Source: Chlamydia crocodili
GTDB lineage: Bacteria; Chlamydiota; Chlamydiia; Chlamydiales; Chlamydiaceae
Direction: 5' to 3'
Length of the DNA stretch: 64,000 nt
Assembly: GCF_018343815.1 (NCBI RefSeq)
Contig: NZ_CP060791.1
Coordinates: forward strand, 452,113 to 516,112
Under the pieces are notes generated by a model. That model was not told where the DNA came from. It worked only from the letters and a program-made list of their open reading frames with translations, and did not search any database. The position numbers and the translations under genes were made by a program. This document shows, in pieces, positions 48,552 to 58,461 of the stretch (position 1 is the first letter of the stretch; the number at the start of each line of letters is the position of its first letter).

Positions 48552-50435
48552 TTATATGGGCAAACGAATGATTTCAGGAACGTTGGCAAACTCGATTTTC
48601 CCTGTCGAAGATTTTGTATAATCTCGTAATGTAGGTTGCACGTGGCGTGTATCTACGGGTTTATAAGTAATCTCAGGTTCTTCAGGAGAATACGACGCTA
48701 ATGTTGTCTTTAGCCAATGGACATCATCACGCTTAGGAAATTCTTCTTTATAATGAGAACCCCGAAATTCATCTCGCAATAGCGCTCCTTTTGTAATCGC
48801 TAATGCTAGTTCTATCATAGGGCCCATCTGACGCACAAAATGAAACGTCTTATTGGCAAACTGTGAAGAATCATGAACAGAAACCTTTTGAAGTCTCTCT
48901 CTAAATATTTTCAGCTGTTCTAGAGTATCTCTTAAATCTTTGTTATTTCGTTTCACAGTAACATTTCTCACCATGACTTTGGCGATCTCTTCATGCAAAA
49001 CAAAGATATTCTCACCTCCACTTCTTGAAAGTAAAAGAGCGTTTTCTTCTTTCTCTTGCTGAAGAGCATCGGTAAAATCTGTAGAAGTTGTTGGGCAGGA
49101 GCCAAAAGCAGTTATGAAACGGGCAGCCTCTTCTCCAGCAACAAGTCCCGCATATAAACAAGATAATAATGAATTCGCTCCTAAACGATTCGCTCCATGA
49201 TATTGAAAATCAGATTCCCCACAGTTAAAACATCCTGGAATATTTGTCATTTGACGATAACGACTATCACGATCAGAATCATCCGCAGCAGGCCAATCTA
49301 CCCAAGCACCCCCCATGGAATAGTGGACTGCTGGAAAAATTCTCATCGGAACTTTATCAGGATCTTCTCCAGTAAATTTCCTATAGATATCTAAAACAAC
49401 TTCTAGCTTATGTCGTGTAGAGGCTGGTAGATGAGTAACGTCTAAAAAAACTTCCATACGTCCGTCAATTCCTAATCCTGCTTCACATACCTGTAAGATA
49501 GCTCGAGCACCTACATCACGGCTAACTAGGTTTCCATAAGCAGGATACATTTCTTCTAAGAAATACCAAGGTTTGCCTGTTTCTCCACACGGATGTTGCG
49601 AACCATCAGGAAAAGTAATTGTCTTTGAGGCATCTCCAGGGACCCAAACACGCCCACCTTCACCACGAACAGATTCAGATATTAACCGTAGTTTATCAAT
49701 ACCAGGAATTGCTGTAGGATGAATTTGAATAAACTCTGGATTTGCATAGGTCATTCCCTGTAAGAATAATCGACCGTTTGCTGCTCCTGTACAAAATGTT
49801 GAGTTTGTCGACATCTTGAAAATAACTCCAGGGCCACCTGTAGCAAAAATAACAGCATCCCCTTTAAGAACTTCTAGGCGATTATTGAATAAATTCATCA
49901 ATACAATTCCACAGGTTCTTCCAGAACTGTTAGTAATTAATCTTACAAATTCATGATTTTCAAATTTATTAACTTTCCCTTGACTTTCTCGACGACGCAC
50001 TTGCTCGTCTAGGGTATACATAAGCTGCTGCCCCGTAGAGGCTCCACAAAATACTGTACGGTGGTATAGAGTACCTCCAAATCTACGCACATCTAATTCT
50101 CCATTAGGAGTGCGATTAAAAGGACATCCAAAATTATCCAACATACGAATAATCCTGGGTGCTGCCAAACACATTTCTAAAATAGGAGGCTGATCTGCTA
50201 AGAAATCACCACCTTTAATCGTATCGTATGCATGTATGTAGGGAGAATCTGCTTCTTCATGTTTAAGATTAAGGGCAGCGTTTATTCCTCCCTGAGCACA
50301 TACAGAATGAGATCTTTTCACTTTTGTCAATGATACAAGATCAACAACAATGCCATAATCTGCCAATTTCATGGCCGCCGATAACCCTGCTAAACCACCA
50401 CCGACGACAATAACTCTACAACCCTGTGCTTCCAT
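48552..50435 (-). CDS. sdhA: Succinate dehydrogenase flavoprotein subunit
   Basis: 627 residues. N-terminal FAD fold (VVGGGLAGLSAA), the flavin-attachment His region HSVCAQGGINAAL, and substrate-site residues in HPTAIPG and in VRGEGGRVWV. The later HYSMGGAWVDWPA and RLGANSLLSCLYAG are typical. Oxidises succinate to fumarate in the partial chlamydial TCA cycle. Only 4 bases separate it from sdhC and 14 from sdhB. CT592 orthologue. Confidence 0.96.
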   Translation of the reverse strand: MEAQGCRVIVVGGGLAGLSAAMKLADYGIVVDLVSLTKVKRSHSVCAQGGINAALNLKHEEADSPYIHAYDTIKGGDFLADQPPILEMCLAAPRIIRMLDNFGCPFNRTPNGELDVRRFGGTLYHRTVFCGASTGQQLMYTLDEQVRRRESQGKVNKFENHEFVRLITNSSGRTCGIVLMNLFNNRLEVLKGDAVIFATGGPGVIFKMSTNSTFCTGAANGRLFLQGMTYANPEFIQIHPTAIPGIDKLRLISESVRGEGGRVWVPGDASKTITFPDGSQHPCGETGKPWYFLEEMYPAYGNLVSRDVGARAILQVCEAGLGIDGRMEVFLDVTHLPASTRHKLEVVLDIYRKFTGEDPDKVPMRIFPAVHYSMGGAWVDWPAADDSDRDSRYRQMTNIPGCFNCGESDFQYHGANRLGANSLLSCLYAGLVAGEEAARFITAFGSCPTTSTDFTDALQQEKEENALLLSRSGGENIFVLHEEIAKVMVRNVTVKRNNKDLRDTLEQLKIFRERLQKVSVHDSSQFANKTFHFVRQMGPMIELALAITKGALLRDEFRGSHYKEEFPKRDDVHWLKTTLASYSPEEPEITYKPVDTRHVQPTLRDYTKSSTGKIEFANVPEIIRLPI

Positions 50436-50439
50436 AATC

Positions 50440-51333
50440 TTATGCCACGCTATACAAATTCCAAATCACACTAATGCCCATGGCAGCAACAACAACCATA
50501 GCAAAATAACACAAATTACGTAAAAGAGCCTGAGACCGTAAAGATATAACAACTCCCCACCGGGAACAAAATGTCCAAAAACCATTAAACCCGTGAAATG
50601 CAGCAGCTATCACAAGTATAGTATAGAAAATAGCCATCCATAAGGACCCCAAAGAATCACGCACAATATATAGAAAAGCCGTCCCTACATTGGGCGTAAG
50701 AAGATATTCCTTATTTCCCGATAATTTAGAAACAGCGCTACCCTCTAGATCCTCTTTATCCAAACGGATAATTCCCGTTTGAGGAGCTGAAAAATTTATA
50801 GTGAAAAATCCTTTGGTGCCACGAACTATCGCTGAATAACGAGAGGAATCAACATCCACAACATAGTATGTTTGTCCATGCAGCTCTACATGAACAGGAT
50901 AACGAAGAAAACGAAACTGAACAACGTGAAAAATAAGTCCAAAAAGTAAAATCCATGCTGTTCTTCTCTGCCAAGTATAAGCAATGTTTCTCGCATAAAT
51001 TAAAGCAGGTTTGCTGCCGTCAGATTTCCCAGAATTACTCTGGGCCTGGAAAAGATAGACTATACCTATGACAGCATGAGTTATAAAGGGTAATGCTAAA
51101 AAGGTGATTTCTATAACCTTCAGACCGGGAATCTGATGAAACTTACTCACTAACTGAACAAATCCCTTTCCCTCATTAAAATAAGAAGAAGCAAGCATAT
51201 TCGTAAACATATGCTCACAAAGAAACAACGTAAATGCAACTCCCGCTAAAGAATGAACACAACGTAAAACAAAGCTGGTGTAGTACTTCCATGGCTTCTG
51301 AGTCATCTCAGAACATGCTTCCCTTTCATTCAT
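50440..51333 (-). CDS. sdhC: Succinate dehydrogenase cytochrome b subunit, with hydrophilic insertion
   Basis: 297 residues, longer than the usual ~200-220 for type B subunits. Five membrane helices are expected (about 22-40, 72-95, 124-143, 228-250, 272-292). His residues suited as haem ligands lie at 27, 41, 86, 136 and 247. Between the third and fourth helices lies a hydrophilic, beta-like insert (about 145-215; LHGQTYYVVDVDSS onward) that I do not recognise. First gene of sdhCAB. CT593 orthologue. Confidence 0.9.
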   Translation of the reverse strand: MNEREACSEMTQKPWKYYTSFVLRCVHSLAGVAFTLFLCEHMFTNMLASSYFNEGKGFVQLVSKFHQIPGLKVIEITFLALPFITHAVIGIVYLFQAQSNSGKSDGSKPALIYARNIAYTWQRRTAWILLFGLIFHVVQFRFLRYPVHVELHGQTYYVVDVDSSRYSAIVRGTKGFFTINFSAPQTGIIRLDKEDLEGSAVSKLSGNKEYLLTPNVGTAFLYIVRDSLGSLWMAIFYTILVIAAAFHGFNGFWTFCSRWGVVISLRSQALLRNLCYFAMVVVAAMGISVIWNLYSVA

Positions 51334-51428
51334 CGTAAGCCTTTATTTCACAATCTCTTTTTCTAGCAACCATAAAAGCTTAAATAGAATTATGTGAAGC
51401 TATTTTTACTAGCAAATCAGAGATAAGG

Positions 51429-52229
51429 CTAACCTTTTTTACGACCCTCTAAAAATCGTAAAACATTACCTCGAGCTATATCTGCAAGCTCTTGAGAGTC
51501 GATGCCATAAATATTAGCAATAGCCTCAACCGTATATGCTATGTAAGCAGGCTCATTTTTTTTACCACGATAAGGAGTCGGAGCTAGAAAAGGAGCGTCT
51601 GTTTCTATTAACAAATGGTCAAGAGGAATTTGGGCAACTACAGAACGTAGATCCTGAGCATTTTTAAACGTAATAATCCCACTAATAGAGACATACCATC
51701 CACGAGAAAAAAGCTCTTTAGCCTCTTCTAAAGTACCTGTAAAGCAATGCAGCATCCCAGGACAGGAACGTTCATCATGATGATAATATTGATCTATCAT
51801 GTGGAAAAAATCATTAAAAGCACCACGACAATGTACAACTAAAGGTAATTCACATTCTAAAGCTAAAGACAAATATTTCTTCAGCACCTCTTTCTGACGC
51901 TCTTTGGATGGATCATCTGCACCGAAACAATAATCTAAGCCTACCTCACCAATAGCAGATAATTTTCCAGCCTGAGCTAAACCTTGAAAGTAGTGAAAAT
52001 GCTCATCTATATCTGTATGGGCATCTTGGGGCGGAGTTCCAGCAACATGACAAAAACGCAATTCTGGGAAACGCTCTGCATAATCAAAAGACTTATTCAA
52101 CTCGTCAATAGTCGTTGTTACATTAACAAAGAGAGAAACTCCGGAATCCTTTGCTCGATGAATAACATCGGTAGCATCTTCCACAAACGCTTCATCCGAA
52201 AGATGTAAATGCGCATCAGCTAAATTCAT
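51429..52229 (-). CDS. tatD: TatD-family metal-dependent hydrolase
   Basis: 266 residues. Start chosen at ATG 52229, which has a strong AAGGAG 7 bases upstream; a longer frame from 52277 adds 16 non-conserved residues. Metal ligands are all visible: HLHL near the N-terminus, Glu in IGEVGLDY, His in VVHCRGA, His in LHCFTG, and Asp in ETDAPFLAP. Members are 3'-5' exonucleases/deoxyribonucleases. It is separated from dsbD by that gene's terminator, so it has its own promoter in 52230-52334. CT594 orthologue. Confidence 0.92.
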   Translation of the reverse strand: MNLADAHLHLSDEAFVEDATDVIHRAKDSGVSLFVNVTTTIDELNKSFDYAERFPELRFCHVAGTPPQDAHTDIDEHFHYFQGLAQAGKLSAIGEVGLDYCFGADDPSKERQKEVLKKYLSLALECELPLVVHCRGAFNDFFHMIDQYYHHDERSCPGMLHCFTGTLEEAKELFSRGWYVSISGIITFKNAQDLRSVVAQIPLDHLLIETDAPFLAPTPYRGKKNEPAYIAYTVEAIANIYGIDSQELADIARGNVLRFLEGRKKG

Positions 52230-52332
52230 GACCCTTCTCCTTAAAATCTTGACGCGAGGAAATGTACAATCATACATCTCCTAGTGAAATATCTTCAAAA
52301 GAATCGATCTTTTAAGAAGTATTTCTTAAATT

Positions 52333-52368
52333 AAGAAAAAAAAGAGTGTATTTATTCAAATACACTCT
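52333..52368 (-). terminator. Intrinsic terminator of dsbD
   Basis: AGAGTGTATTT (52343-52353) and AAATACACTCT (52358-52368) form an 11-bp perfect stem with a 4-base loop. On the minus strand the hairpin is followed by eight T (52342-52335). It lies 27 bases past the dsbD stop. Confidence 0.88.
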
Positions 52369-52395
52369 AAAAAGTCTAACATCTAAATTTATAGA

Positions 52396-54537
52396 TTAAT
52401 TTTTCGAAAAGACCATATCTTCAAGAACTGATTGCGTAATCTTTTCAGGAAGCACTATAGGTTCCGACTGATCAGCAGGATAATAAACATAGGAAGGAAC
52501 GCTTGCTCGTCCTAAACGCGCTAGCTCTTCAGTAATACCTGGATCCTTACGTGTCCAATCTGCCTCTAGGGTAACTACCCCGCGTTCTTTAAACATCTCC
52601 TGTATAGTAGTTGCATATAATACAGGTTTATTCATCTGACAGGTTAAACACCACTTAGCCGTGAAGTTGACAAATACAGCTTGCCCTTCTTTACGGAGCT
52701 GCGCAAGTTTTGTTGCAGAAAATGGCTGCCAAGAACCTTCTCCCTGAGCTACTACAGCTTCTGTTTCTTCTGTGAAATTTCTGGAAGCTATAAAGCTCAA
52801 TGACAAGGCTCCCATGACAAATCCAAAAAATAATGTCGAAGCGAATACTCTCTGTTTCTTAGGAGAAACAGGAGTCCCCCATTTTCCTAAAATCCATGCT
52901 CCCAACCCCGCAAGCCACAATCCAGCAAGCAAAATAATTAACGCTGTAGTACTTGTTTCCGAACCAAAAATCCATGCTAACCAAGTTACTGTTCCTAATA
53001 ACATGAACCCAGTAAGCTGCTTAAATGTACTCATCCAACTTCCAGGTTTAGGAAGAACAGATAACATCTTAGGAAATACAGAAAACACAAGATAAGGTGA
53101 AGCCATTCCCAAGCCAATAGATGTGAATATCATCAACTGCTTGATAAATGATAGAGACATGACCAAACCTAGTATGGAACCTAAAAATGGTCCCGTGCAA
53201 GGTGTTGTTACTAAAGTAGCTAATACTCCATTAAATACAGCTCCTACAGCTTTATTCTTAGAAGCTCCCGACTCTGTAGACTGAAGTTTTCCCCCAAGGT
53301 TAGCAAACATCGTTCCTATTTCAAATAAACCTAAAGAACTCAAAGCAAATAGGAAGAATACAATAATCAAAGTAGCTACAAACATAGGTTCTTGAAGCTG
53401 AAAGCCCCAACCAATGTTATGACCCAACATTTTTAGAAGAAAAGCGACTCCCGCCAGTCCCCAAAAACAACCCACTACTCCTAGAGTGAAACAAAGACCA
53501 TTGATAATCACTGAAGAGCGATGTTCTCCTGCAGATTTAATCAATCCATAAACCTTAAGAGTCACTAAAGGCAAAACACAAGGCATGATATTAAGAAGAA
53601 GTCCCCCGAGGAACGCCATCGCTATAACTGTCATATAACCCCAGAATTCTGCGGTTTGTCCAGAATCACTAATTTGACCCTGAATAACAAAAGACTCAAT
53701 CTGTCGACCTGCACTATCTGTAAGTAATAAAACACCTTGTAGTTCCTGATTCTTCTGAACTCCCGATAGGGTTTTCACTTTAAGCTTCCAAGCTGTCCCA
53801 GAAGTCTCATTTATAGCTTCTTCAGAATAGGCAAAGATTTTATCAGCCTTCTCTGAGATAAACCAAGCTTTCTCAGCTCGGTTTGGGCTGCCAGTAATAT
53901 TTAAAATAAGCTCTCCTTCCTGACTGCGTCCTAATGTGATCGTCTGATCATCCTTAAGTAAACGTGGTCGAGATTGTAGAGTTTGAGCAAACTCTATAGA
54001 TCTTTCAGGATACAAAGCAGCAACGCCATCACGATATGGTAACGATAGCTCTAAATCAACATTTCCAGGGACACAACTCTCTCCGCAGGCCAACCATTCC
54101 ACGTGGGCTTTTAACACTATAGATTCGTTATCAATACCTCCTTCGGGGGCACGGATATCTGCAACTATAAATGCATTATCATCATAACCAAAGAATGTCG
54201 TGCCATCTTCTTCGAAAACCTTTGGAGCAGGCCAATGCTCCTCCTCAACGACAAATCCCTTGGGTAAATTCCAATTAATTCTTAGTGGGCTACCCACTTC
54301 TCCTGGGTTTTTCCAATAAATATGACTTCCTTTAGGGGCGGATATTTTAATCCCCAATCTGAATATTCCACCTTTAGGAACATGAGACCCCTCAGAAACT
54401 AGAGTAGCACCTGGTAAAGCTTTCTCCTCTACTACGGGCTCTGCAGCACGCAATTTCTGACCATGCGCAGTGAAGGCAGGTAGAGAAATTAGAACAGCTA
54501 CCAATATAGTTTGAAAATGCTTTTTGATTTTATTCAA
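52396..54537 (-). CDS. dsbD: Thiol:disulfide interchange protein DsbD
   Basis: Carries reducing power from cytoplasmic thioredoxin to the periplasm, relevant in a bacterium whose outer envelope is cross-linked by disulphides. I place the start at TTG 54537 (713 residues) because GGAG lies 5-8 bases upstream and the next ~26 residues form a signal peptide (VAVLISLPAFTAHG). An ATG at 54627 would add 30 residues that lie in the divergent-promoter region. The N-terminal domain has CGESC (near 150), followed by an eight-helix core with paired Cys (MPCVLP and TTPCTGP). The thioredoxin domain has WCLTC. CT595 orthologue. Confidence 0.9.
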   Translation of the reverse strand: MNKIKKHFQTILVAVLISLPAFTAHGQKLRAAEPVVEEKALPGATLVSEGSHVPKGGIFRLGIKISAPKGSHIYWKNPGEVGSPLRINWNLPKGFVVEEEHWPAPKVFEEDGTTFFGYDDNAFIVADIRAPEGGIDNESIVLKAHVEWLACGESCVPGNVDLELSLPYRDGVAALYPERSIEFAQTLQSRPRLLKDDQTITLGRSQEGELILNITGSPNRAEKAWFISEKADKIFAYSEEAINETSGTAWKLKVKTLSGVQKNQELQGVLLLTDSAGRQIESFVIQGQISDSGQTAEFWGYMTVIAMAFLGGLLLNIMPCVLPLVTLKVYGLIKSAGEHRSSVIINGLCFTLGVVGCFWGLAGVAFLLKMLGHNIGWGFQLQEPMFVATLIIVFFLFALSSLGLFEIGTMFANLGGKLQSTESGASKNKAVGAVFNGVLATLVTTPCTGPFLGSILGLVMSLSFIKQLMIFTSIGLGMASPYLVFSVFPKMLSVLPKPGSWMSTFKQLTGFMLLGTVTWLAWIFGSETSTTALIILLAGLWLAGLGAWILGKWGTPVSPKKQRVFASTLFFGFVMGALSLSFIASRNFTEETEAVVAQGEGSWQPFSATKLAQLRKEGQAVFVNFTAKWCLTCQMNKPVLYATTIQEMFKERGVVTLEADWTRKDPGITEELARLGRASVPSYVYYPADQSEPIVLPEKITQSVLEDMVFSKN

Positions 54538-54708
54538 AATAACTCCAATTATTTCTAAATCAGGTAGATAATTATACACTATATATAGTTTTATTTTTAT
54601 AAATGCTTTCGTAAATCTCTTTAACAAAACCTACTTGGCTCTATACTAGAATTTTGATAGGATCGTCTTTTGTATAATCCCCTCATTATGTAAAGAATTT
54701 TATACTCT

Positions 54709-55407
54709 ATGTTGCAATTCACCCATAATCCAATTATCCAGGCCTTCAGAGAAGCCGATCTTTTCGGTAAGGGGATATTCTTTAGCCTATTGATTCTTTC
54801 CCTATGCACTTGGACGGTACTACATCAAAAGCTTGCTATCCAAAAAAAATTTCTAAAATCAGGAAAATCTCTTAAAGATTTCTTGATAAAGAATCGTCAC
54901 GCTCCATTATCTTTAGAAATTCATCCGGAGCTAAATCCGTTTGCAGATCTATATTTCACTATTAAACGAGGAACTTTAGAACTTCTCGATAAAAATCGTC
55001 AGCAAGCTCCTGATCATGGACCGGTGTTGTCTATTGAAGACATTCAGTCTCTGGAGACTCTATTAGGAGCGATTATGCCCAAATACCGTGCAATTATGCA
55101 CGAAAACAATTTTATCCCTGCCACGACGATCAGCTTAGCGCCCTTTTTAGGTCTTTTAGGGACTGTCTGGGGTATTCTGGTAGCTTTTTCTCATATTAGC
55201 TCAGGACAAGCTGGAGGAACAGCAATGATGGAAGGGCTGGCAACAGCGTTAGGCACAACAATTGTAGGCCTATTTGTTGCTATTCCTTCTTTGATAGGGT
55301 TTAATTATCTTAAAGCTCATTCTTCTCGATTAATTCTAGAAATAGAGCAGACGGCATATTTGCTGTTAAATTCTATAGAAGTTAAGTATCGTCAGACAAA
55401 TTTATGA
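54709..55407 (+). CDS. tolQ: TolQ/ExbB-type proton channel protein
   Basis: 232 residues, three membrane helices (about 22-40, 138-160, 176-198). Typical TolQ/ExbB features: APFLGLLGTVWGI, then MMEGLATALGTTIVGLFVAIPS. With TolR it uses proton-motive force to energise TolA/TonB-type proteins. The gene order here (Q, R, A, B, pal) argues for TolQ rather than ExbB. Overlaps tolR by 4 bases. CT596 orthologue. Confidence 0.92.
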   Translation: MLQFTHNPIIQAFREADLFGKGIFFSLLILSLCTWTVLHQKLAIQKKFLKSGKSLKDFLIKNRHAPLSLEIHPELNPFADLYFTIKRGTLELLDKNRQQAPDHGPVLSIEDIQSLETLLGAIMPKYRAIMHENNFIPATTISLAPFLGLLGTVWGILVAFSHISSGQAGGTAMMEGLATALGTTIVGLFVAIPSLIGFNYLKAHSSRLILEIEQTAYLLLNSIEVKYRQTNL

Positions 55408-55811
55408 AACGTATTATCGTTGAAGATACTGAAGAAGATCCTAATGTCAATCTCACTCCGCTAATTGACATTGTCTTTGTTATTTTAATGGCATTTATGA
55501 TTGCCATGCCCTTAATACGTCTTGATTCTATAGCCTTAGCCCCAGGAACCAAGGAGCATAAGGTTCTTGGGAAAGACGATGATTTTCCCACAACAATAAA
55601 AGTATTAACAGATAATACAATCACACTGAATGATCAGGTTCTTTCCTTGATGGAATTAAAAACACAACTGACCCTTTTATATCAGAGGCACCCAAATAGA
55701 GTGCCTCTGTTATTACAAGATGGCGATACACCTTTTAGATTATACCAAGAAGTAAAAACCACGATAGAATCAGCAGGATTTCATGAACTCCATATAGCTT
55801 TAAAAAGCTAA
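55404..55811 (+). CDS. tolR: TolR/ExbD-type protein
   Basis: 135 residues. The single N-terminal helix holds the family motif NLTPLIDIVFVILMAFM, with the membrane Asp that conducts protons (Asp near residue 22). A periplasmic domain follows, ending in a canonical ExbD/TolR pattern (PFRLYQEVKTTIESAGFHELHIAL). Two bases separate it from the next gene. CT597 orthologue. Confidence 0.93.
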   Translation: MKRIIVEDTEEDPNVNLTPLIDIVFVILMAFMIAMPLIRLDSIALAPGTKEHKVLGKDDDFPTTIKVLTDNTITLNDQVLSLMELKTQLTLLYQRHPNRVPLLLQDGDTPFRLYQEVKTTIESAGFHELHIALKS

Positions 55812-55813
55812 TT

Positions 55814-56572
55814 ATGAAAAAGACACTTCCTTATATTCTCTTTGCGACTTTTCTCCACGGAGTCTGTATTGCCCTCCTTGCATATTCTCCAGTGCAAAAA
55901 AAATCACCTAAGCTTCTACCTTTCAAAGAAAAGTTCGTTATTTTGAATGAGTCTCTTTCCATTGTAAAAACATGCACAACAACAAAACCTCCAACACAGC
56001 AGCAAGTAGTCAAAACAGAAAAAAAACAACCCTTTCCTCAAGAACAACCTCAAAAATATCCTGAAATTCCTTCTGAAAAGAAGAAAACCAATAATGTTAA
56101 ACTTAATAAACCTGTAGAAAAAGAAAAATCCATATTGAAATCACAGACAGAAGATAAGGCTTCTGTAAAGAAAAAAGCCGAGAAGGACGCCAAACTCAAA
56201 ACCATTGCAGATCTTGCAAAAACACTTTCAAAACACCTTGATGATAGTGATGCACGACTTGCTGATATTTCTTTCCCTATAAGCAGGGAGCTAGCTATAC
56301 ATTCATCTTTAGCAGCAACTCAAGAAGAAGAGTTGTGCCAATTACTTCGTAAATATATTGTTTTACCCTTTTCCGGAGAAGTTCGAGTAAAACTTGTATT
56401 AACACCTCAAGGAAACCTCCAAGAATGTGTTTTGTTATCTGAAATTAGCGAAGCTGAAAAACAACTCATTCTTATGCGAATTCATGAAATTCCTTTTAAA
56501 AAATTCCTAGACAAATACAAAATCTCGAAAAATATCGCTTTTCATATTAAACTCCTGAGTAGTGAGTCTTAA
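55814..56572 (+). CDS. tolA: TolA/TonB-like energy-transducing protein
   Basis: 252 residues. One N-terminal helix (about 6-26), then a Lys/Pro/Gln-rich, extended charged linker (about 60-140). A C-terminal globular domain (about 165-250) contains [20 protein letters not shown], resembling TonB/TolA C-terminal domains. Its place between tolR and tolB supports TolA function. It ends inside the region upstream of tolB. CT598 orthologue; domain match judged by eye. Confidence 0.82.
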   Translation: MKKTLPYILFATFLHGVCIALLAYSPVQKKSPKLLPFKEKFVILNESLSIVKTCTTTKPPTQQQVVKTEKKQPFPQEQPQKYPEIPSEKKKTNNVKLNKPVEKEKSILKSQTEDKASVKKKAEKDAKLKTIADLAKTLSKHLDDSDARLADISFPISRELAIHSSLAATQEEELCQLLRKYIVLPFSGEVRVKLVLTPQGNLQECVLLSEISEAEKQLILMRIHEIPFKKFLDKYKISKNIAFHIKLLSSES

Positions 56573-56591
56573 CACAGTAGGGGCTGTCGGA

Positions 56592-57875
56592 ATGTTACGA
56601 CGTATATTTGTCAGTGCCTTCCTTATCTTTGGGATAGTTTCACTCTATGCTAAAGATTTAGAAGTTACCGTACGTTCTGAAATCTCTCTATTACCGATTC
56701 ACGTAGATTTGAAAATAGGTCCTAATGACGCGAAACAACAAAAATATCTACGCACATTATGCAATACCTTCATTAGCGATTTAGCTCTTGGAGATCGTCT
56801 CCAACCCTCTCTTGTCAAATCTGAATCTCTTTCTACTCCTTTTAGTATTGCCATTATTTCTCGTTATCCCGAAATCATATTTACCATAGCTAGAGGCTCT
56901 CAAAACCATCAACCATTTCATTCGTTAGTACTTACAGAAAACAATGCCAATAACCGTCAAAAAATACATGAAGCAGCGGATAAGATTCATTATGCTCTTA
57001 CTAACGTTCCAGGCATTAGCTCTGGGAAAATTGTTTTTTCATTAAGCAAAAATCCACAAGATTGTGAATTAAAACAGGGTGAACTTTGGTCTGTAGACTA
57101 TGATGGAGGGAATCTCTGTGTTCTTACACAAGAAAATTCTTTATCAATCACGCCCCATTGGATGAACATAGGAAGTAGTAATCCCTACCTCTATGTCTCC
57201 TATAAATTTGGCATTCCTAAAATTTTCCTAGGTTCTTTAGAGAACTCTACAGGTAAAAAGGTTCTCAATTTACAAGGGAATCAGTTTATGCCGACATTTT
57301 CTCCAAGAAAGAAACTTTTAGCTTTTATTTCGGATACCTACGGTAATCCTGATCTGTTTCTTCAGAGCTTCTCTTTATCAAGAGGTACTATGGGGAAACC
57401 ACGAAGAGTATTGAATGAAACTTTTGGAACTCAAGGAAACCCTTCCTTCAGCCCCGATGGTTCTAAGCTAGTCTTCGTTTCTAATAAAGATGGTAGACCT
57501 CGCCTATACATTATCCAAATAGATCCGGAAGTACAAGCTCCACGTTTACTCACAAAAAAATATAGAAATAGCAGTTGCCCTTCATGGTCTCCAGATGGTA
57601 AAAAAATAGCCTTTTGCTCTGTAATTAAGGGAGTTCGTCAAATTTGTCTGTACGATCTTTCTACTGGTAAAGATTATCAACTGACAACAACTCCTATAGA
57701 TAAGGAAGGACCTTCATGGGCTACTGATAGTCATCATCTTGTTTATAGCGCAGGAAATTCAGGAGAGTCAGAGCTTTATTTATTAAGTCTGATTACCCAA
57801 AAAACTAAGAAAATTGTTATAGGATTGGGGGAAAAACGTTTTCCTTCCTGGGGAGGGTTCCCTAATAACCAATGA
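56592..57875 (+). CDS. tolB: Periplasmic translocation protein TolB
   Basis: I choose ATG 56592 (427 residues), which begins a clear signal peptide ([15 protein letters not shown]). A GTG at 56562 overlapping tolA by 11 bases is a possible alternative. After an N-terminal alpha/beta domain come beta-propeller repeats with [22 protein letters not shown] and [12 protein letters not shown], typical of TolB. TolB binds Pal and the outer membrane link. CT599 orthologue. Confidence 0.93.
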   Translation: MLRRIFVSAFLIFGIVSLYAKDLEVTVRSEISLLPIHVDLKIGPNDAKQQKYLRTLCNTFISDLALGDRLQPSLVKSESLSTPFSIAIISRYPEIIFTIARGSQNHQPFHSLVLTENNANNRQKIHEAADKIHYALTNVPGISSGKIVFSLSKNPQDCELKQGELWSVDYDGGNLCVLTQENSLSITPHWMNIGSSNPYLYVSYKFGIPKIFLGSLENSTGKKVLNLQGNQFMPTFSPRKKLLAFISDTYGNPDLFLQSFSLSRGTMGKPRRVLNETFGTQGNPSFSPDGSKLVFVSNKDGRPRLYIIQIDPEVQAPRLLTKKYRNSSCPSWSPDGKKIAFCSVIKGVRQICLYDLSTGKDYQLTTTPIDKEGPSWATDSHHLVYSAGNSGESELYLLSLITQKTKKIVIGLGEKRFPSWGGFPNNQ

Positions 57876-57885
57876 AGAGAATCTT

Positions 57886-58461
57886 ATGAAAAAGAAATAT
57901 TTAAGCGTTCTAAGTTGTTTTCTACTTGCGCTTTTCGCTTTACCTTCTTGCTCTTATCCTTGCGGTGATTGGGATACCATTTGCGAAGATTGTCAGCATC
58001 CAAAAAGAAGAAAACAAAATTTCGCTTTCGTTCCCCTTTATACCGATGATGAAATGAATCAAAATTTCGCAGATGCTTACGATTCTAAAGAGGAGCAATT
58101 ATATAAAACGAGTAGTCAGTCAGTTGCTTTCAGAAATATTACTTTCGCTACTGATAGCTACACAATAAAAGGCGAAGAAAATTTAGCTATTTTATCCAGT
58201 CTTGTTCGCCAAATGCAGAAGTCCCCAAGAACAACACTATATATAGAAGGTCATACTGACGAACGTGGCGCAGCAGCATATAATCTCGCTTTAGGAGCAC
58301 GACGCGCTAATGCTGTTAAACAGCATCTAATTAAACAAGGAATTTCTGCAGAGCGGCTATTTACTATATCTTACGGAAAAGAGCAGCCTGTAAACTCAGC
58401 TCATAACGAGCTTGCTTGGCAACAAAATCGTCGTACAGAATTTAAAGTCCATGCACGTTAA
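57886..58461 (+). CDS. pal: Peptidoglycan-associated lipoprotein Pal
   Basis: 191 residues. Signal with lipobox LPSC (Cys 22). The C-terminal OmpA-like domain (about 80-190) has IEGHTDERGAAAYN, LGARRANAVKQHL and QQNRRTEFKV, with residues that bind meso-diaminopimelate peptidoglycan. It anchors the outer membrane to whatever cell-wall ring the organism makes at division. It overlaps the next gene by 11 bases. CT600 orthologue. Confidence 0.95.
   Translation: MKKKYLSVLSCFLLALFALPSCSYPCGDWDTICEDCQHPKRRKQNFAFVPLYTDDEMNQNFADAYDSKEEQLYKTSSQSVAFRNITFATDSYTIKGEENLAILSSLVRQMQKSPRTTLYIEGHTDERGAAAYNLALGARRANAVKQHLIKQGISAERLFTISYGKEQPVNSAHNELAWQQNRRTEFKVHAR

Noticed and set aside
54538..54627. DsbD start at ATG 54627
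   Set aside because: No ribosome site and it places 30 residues before the signal peptide; TTG 54537 has GGAG at proper distance.
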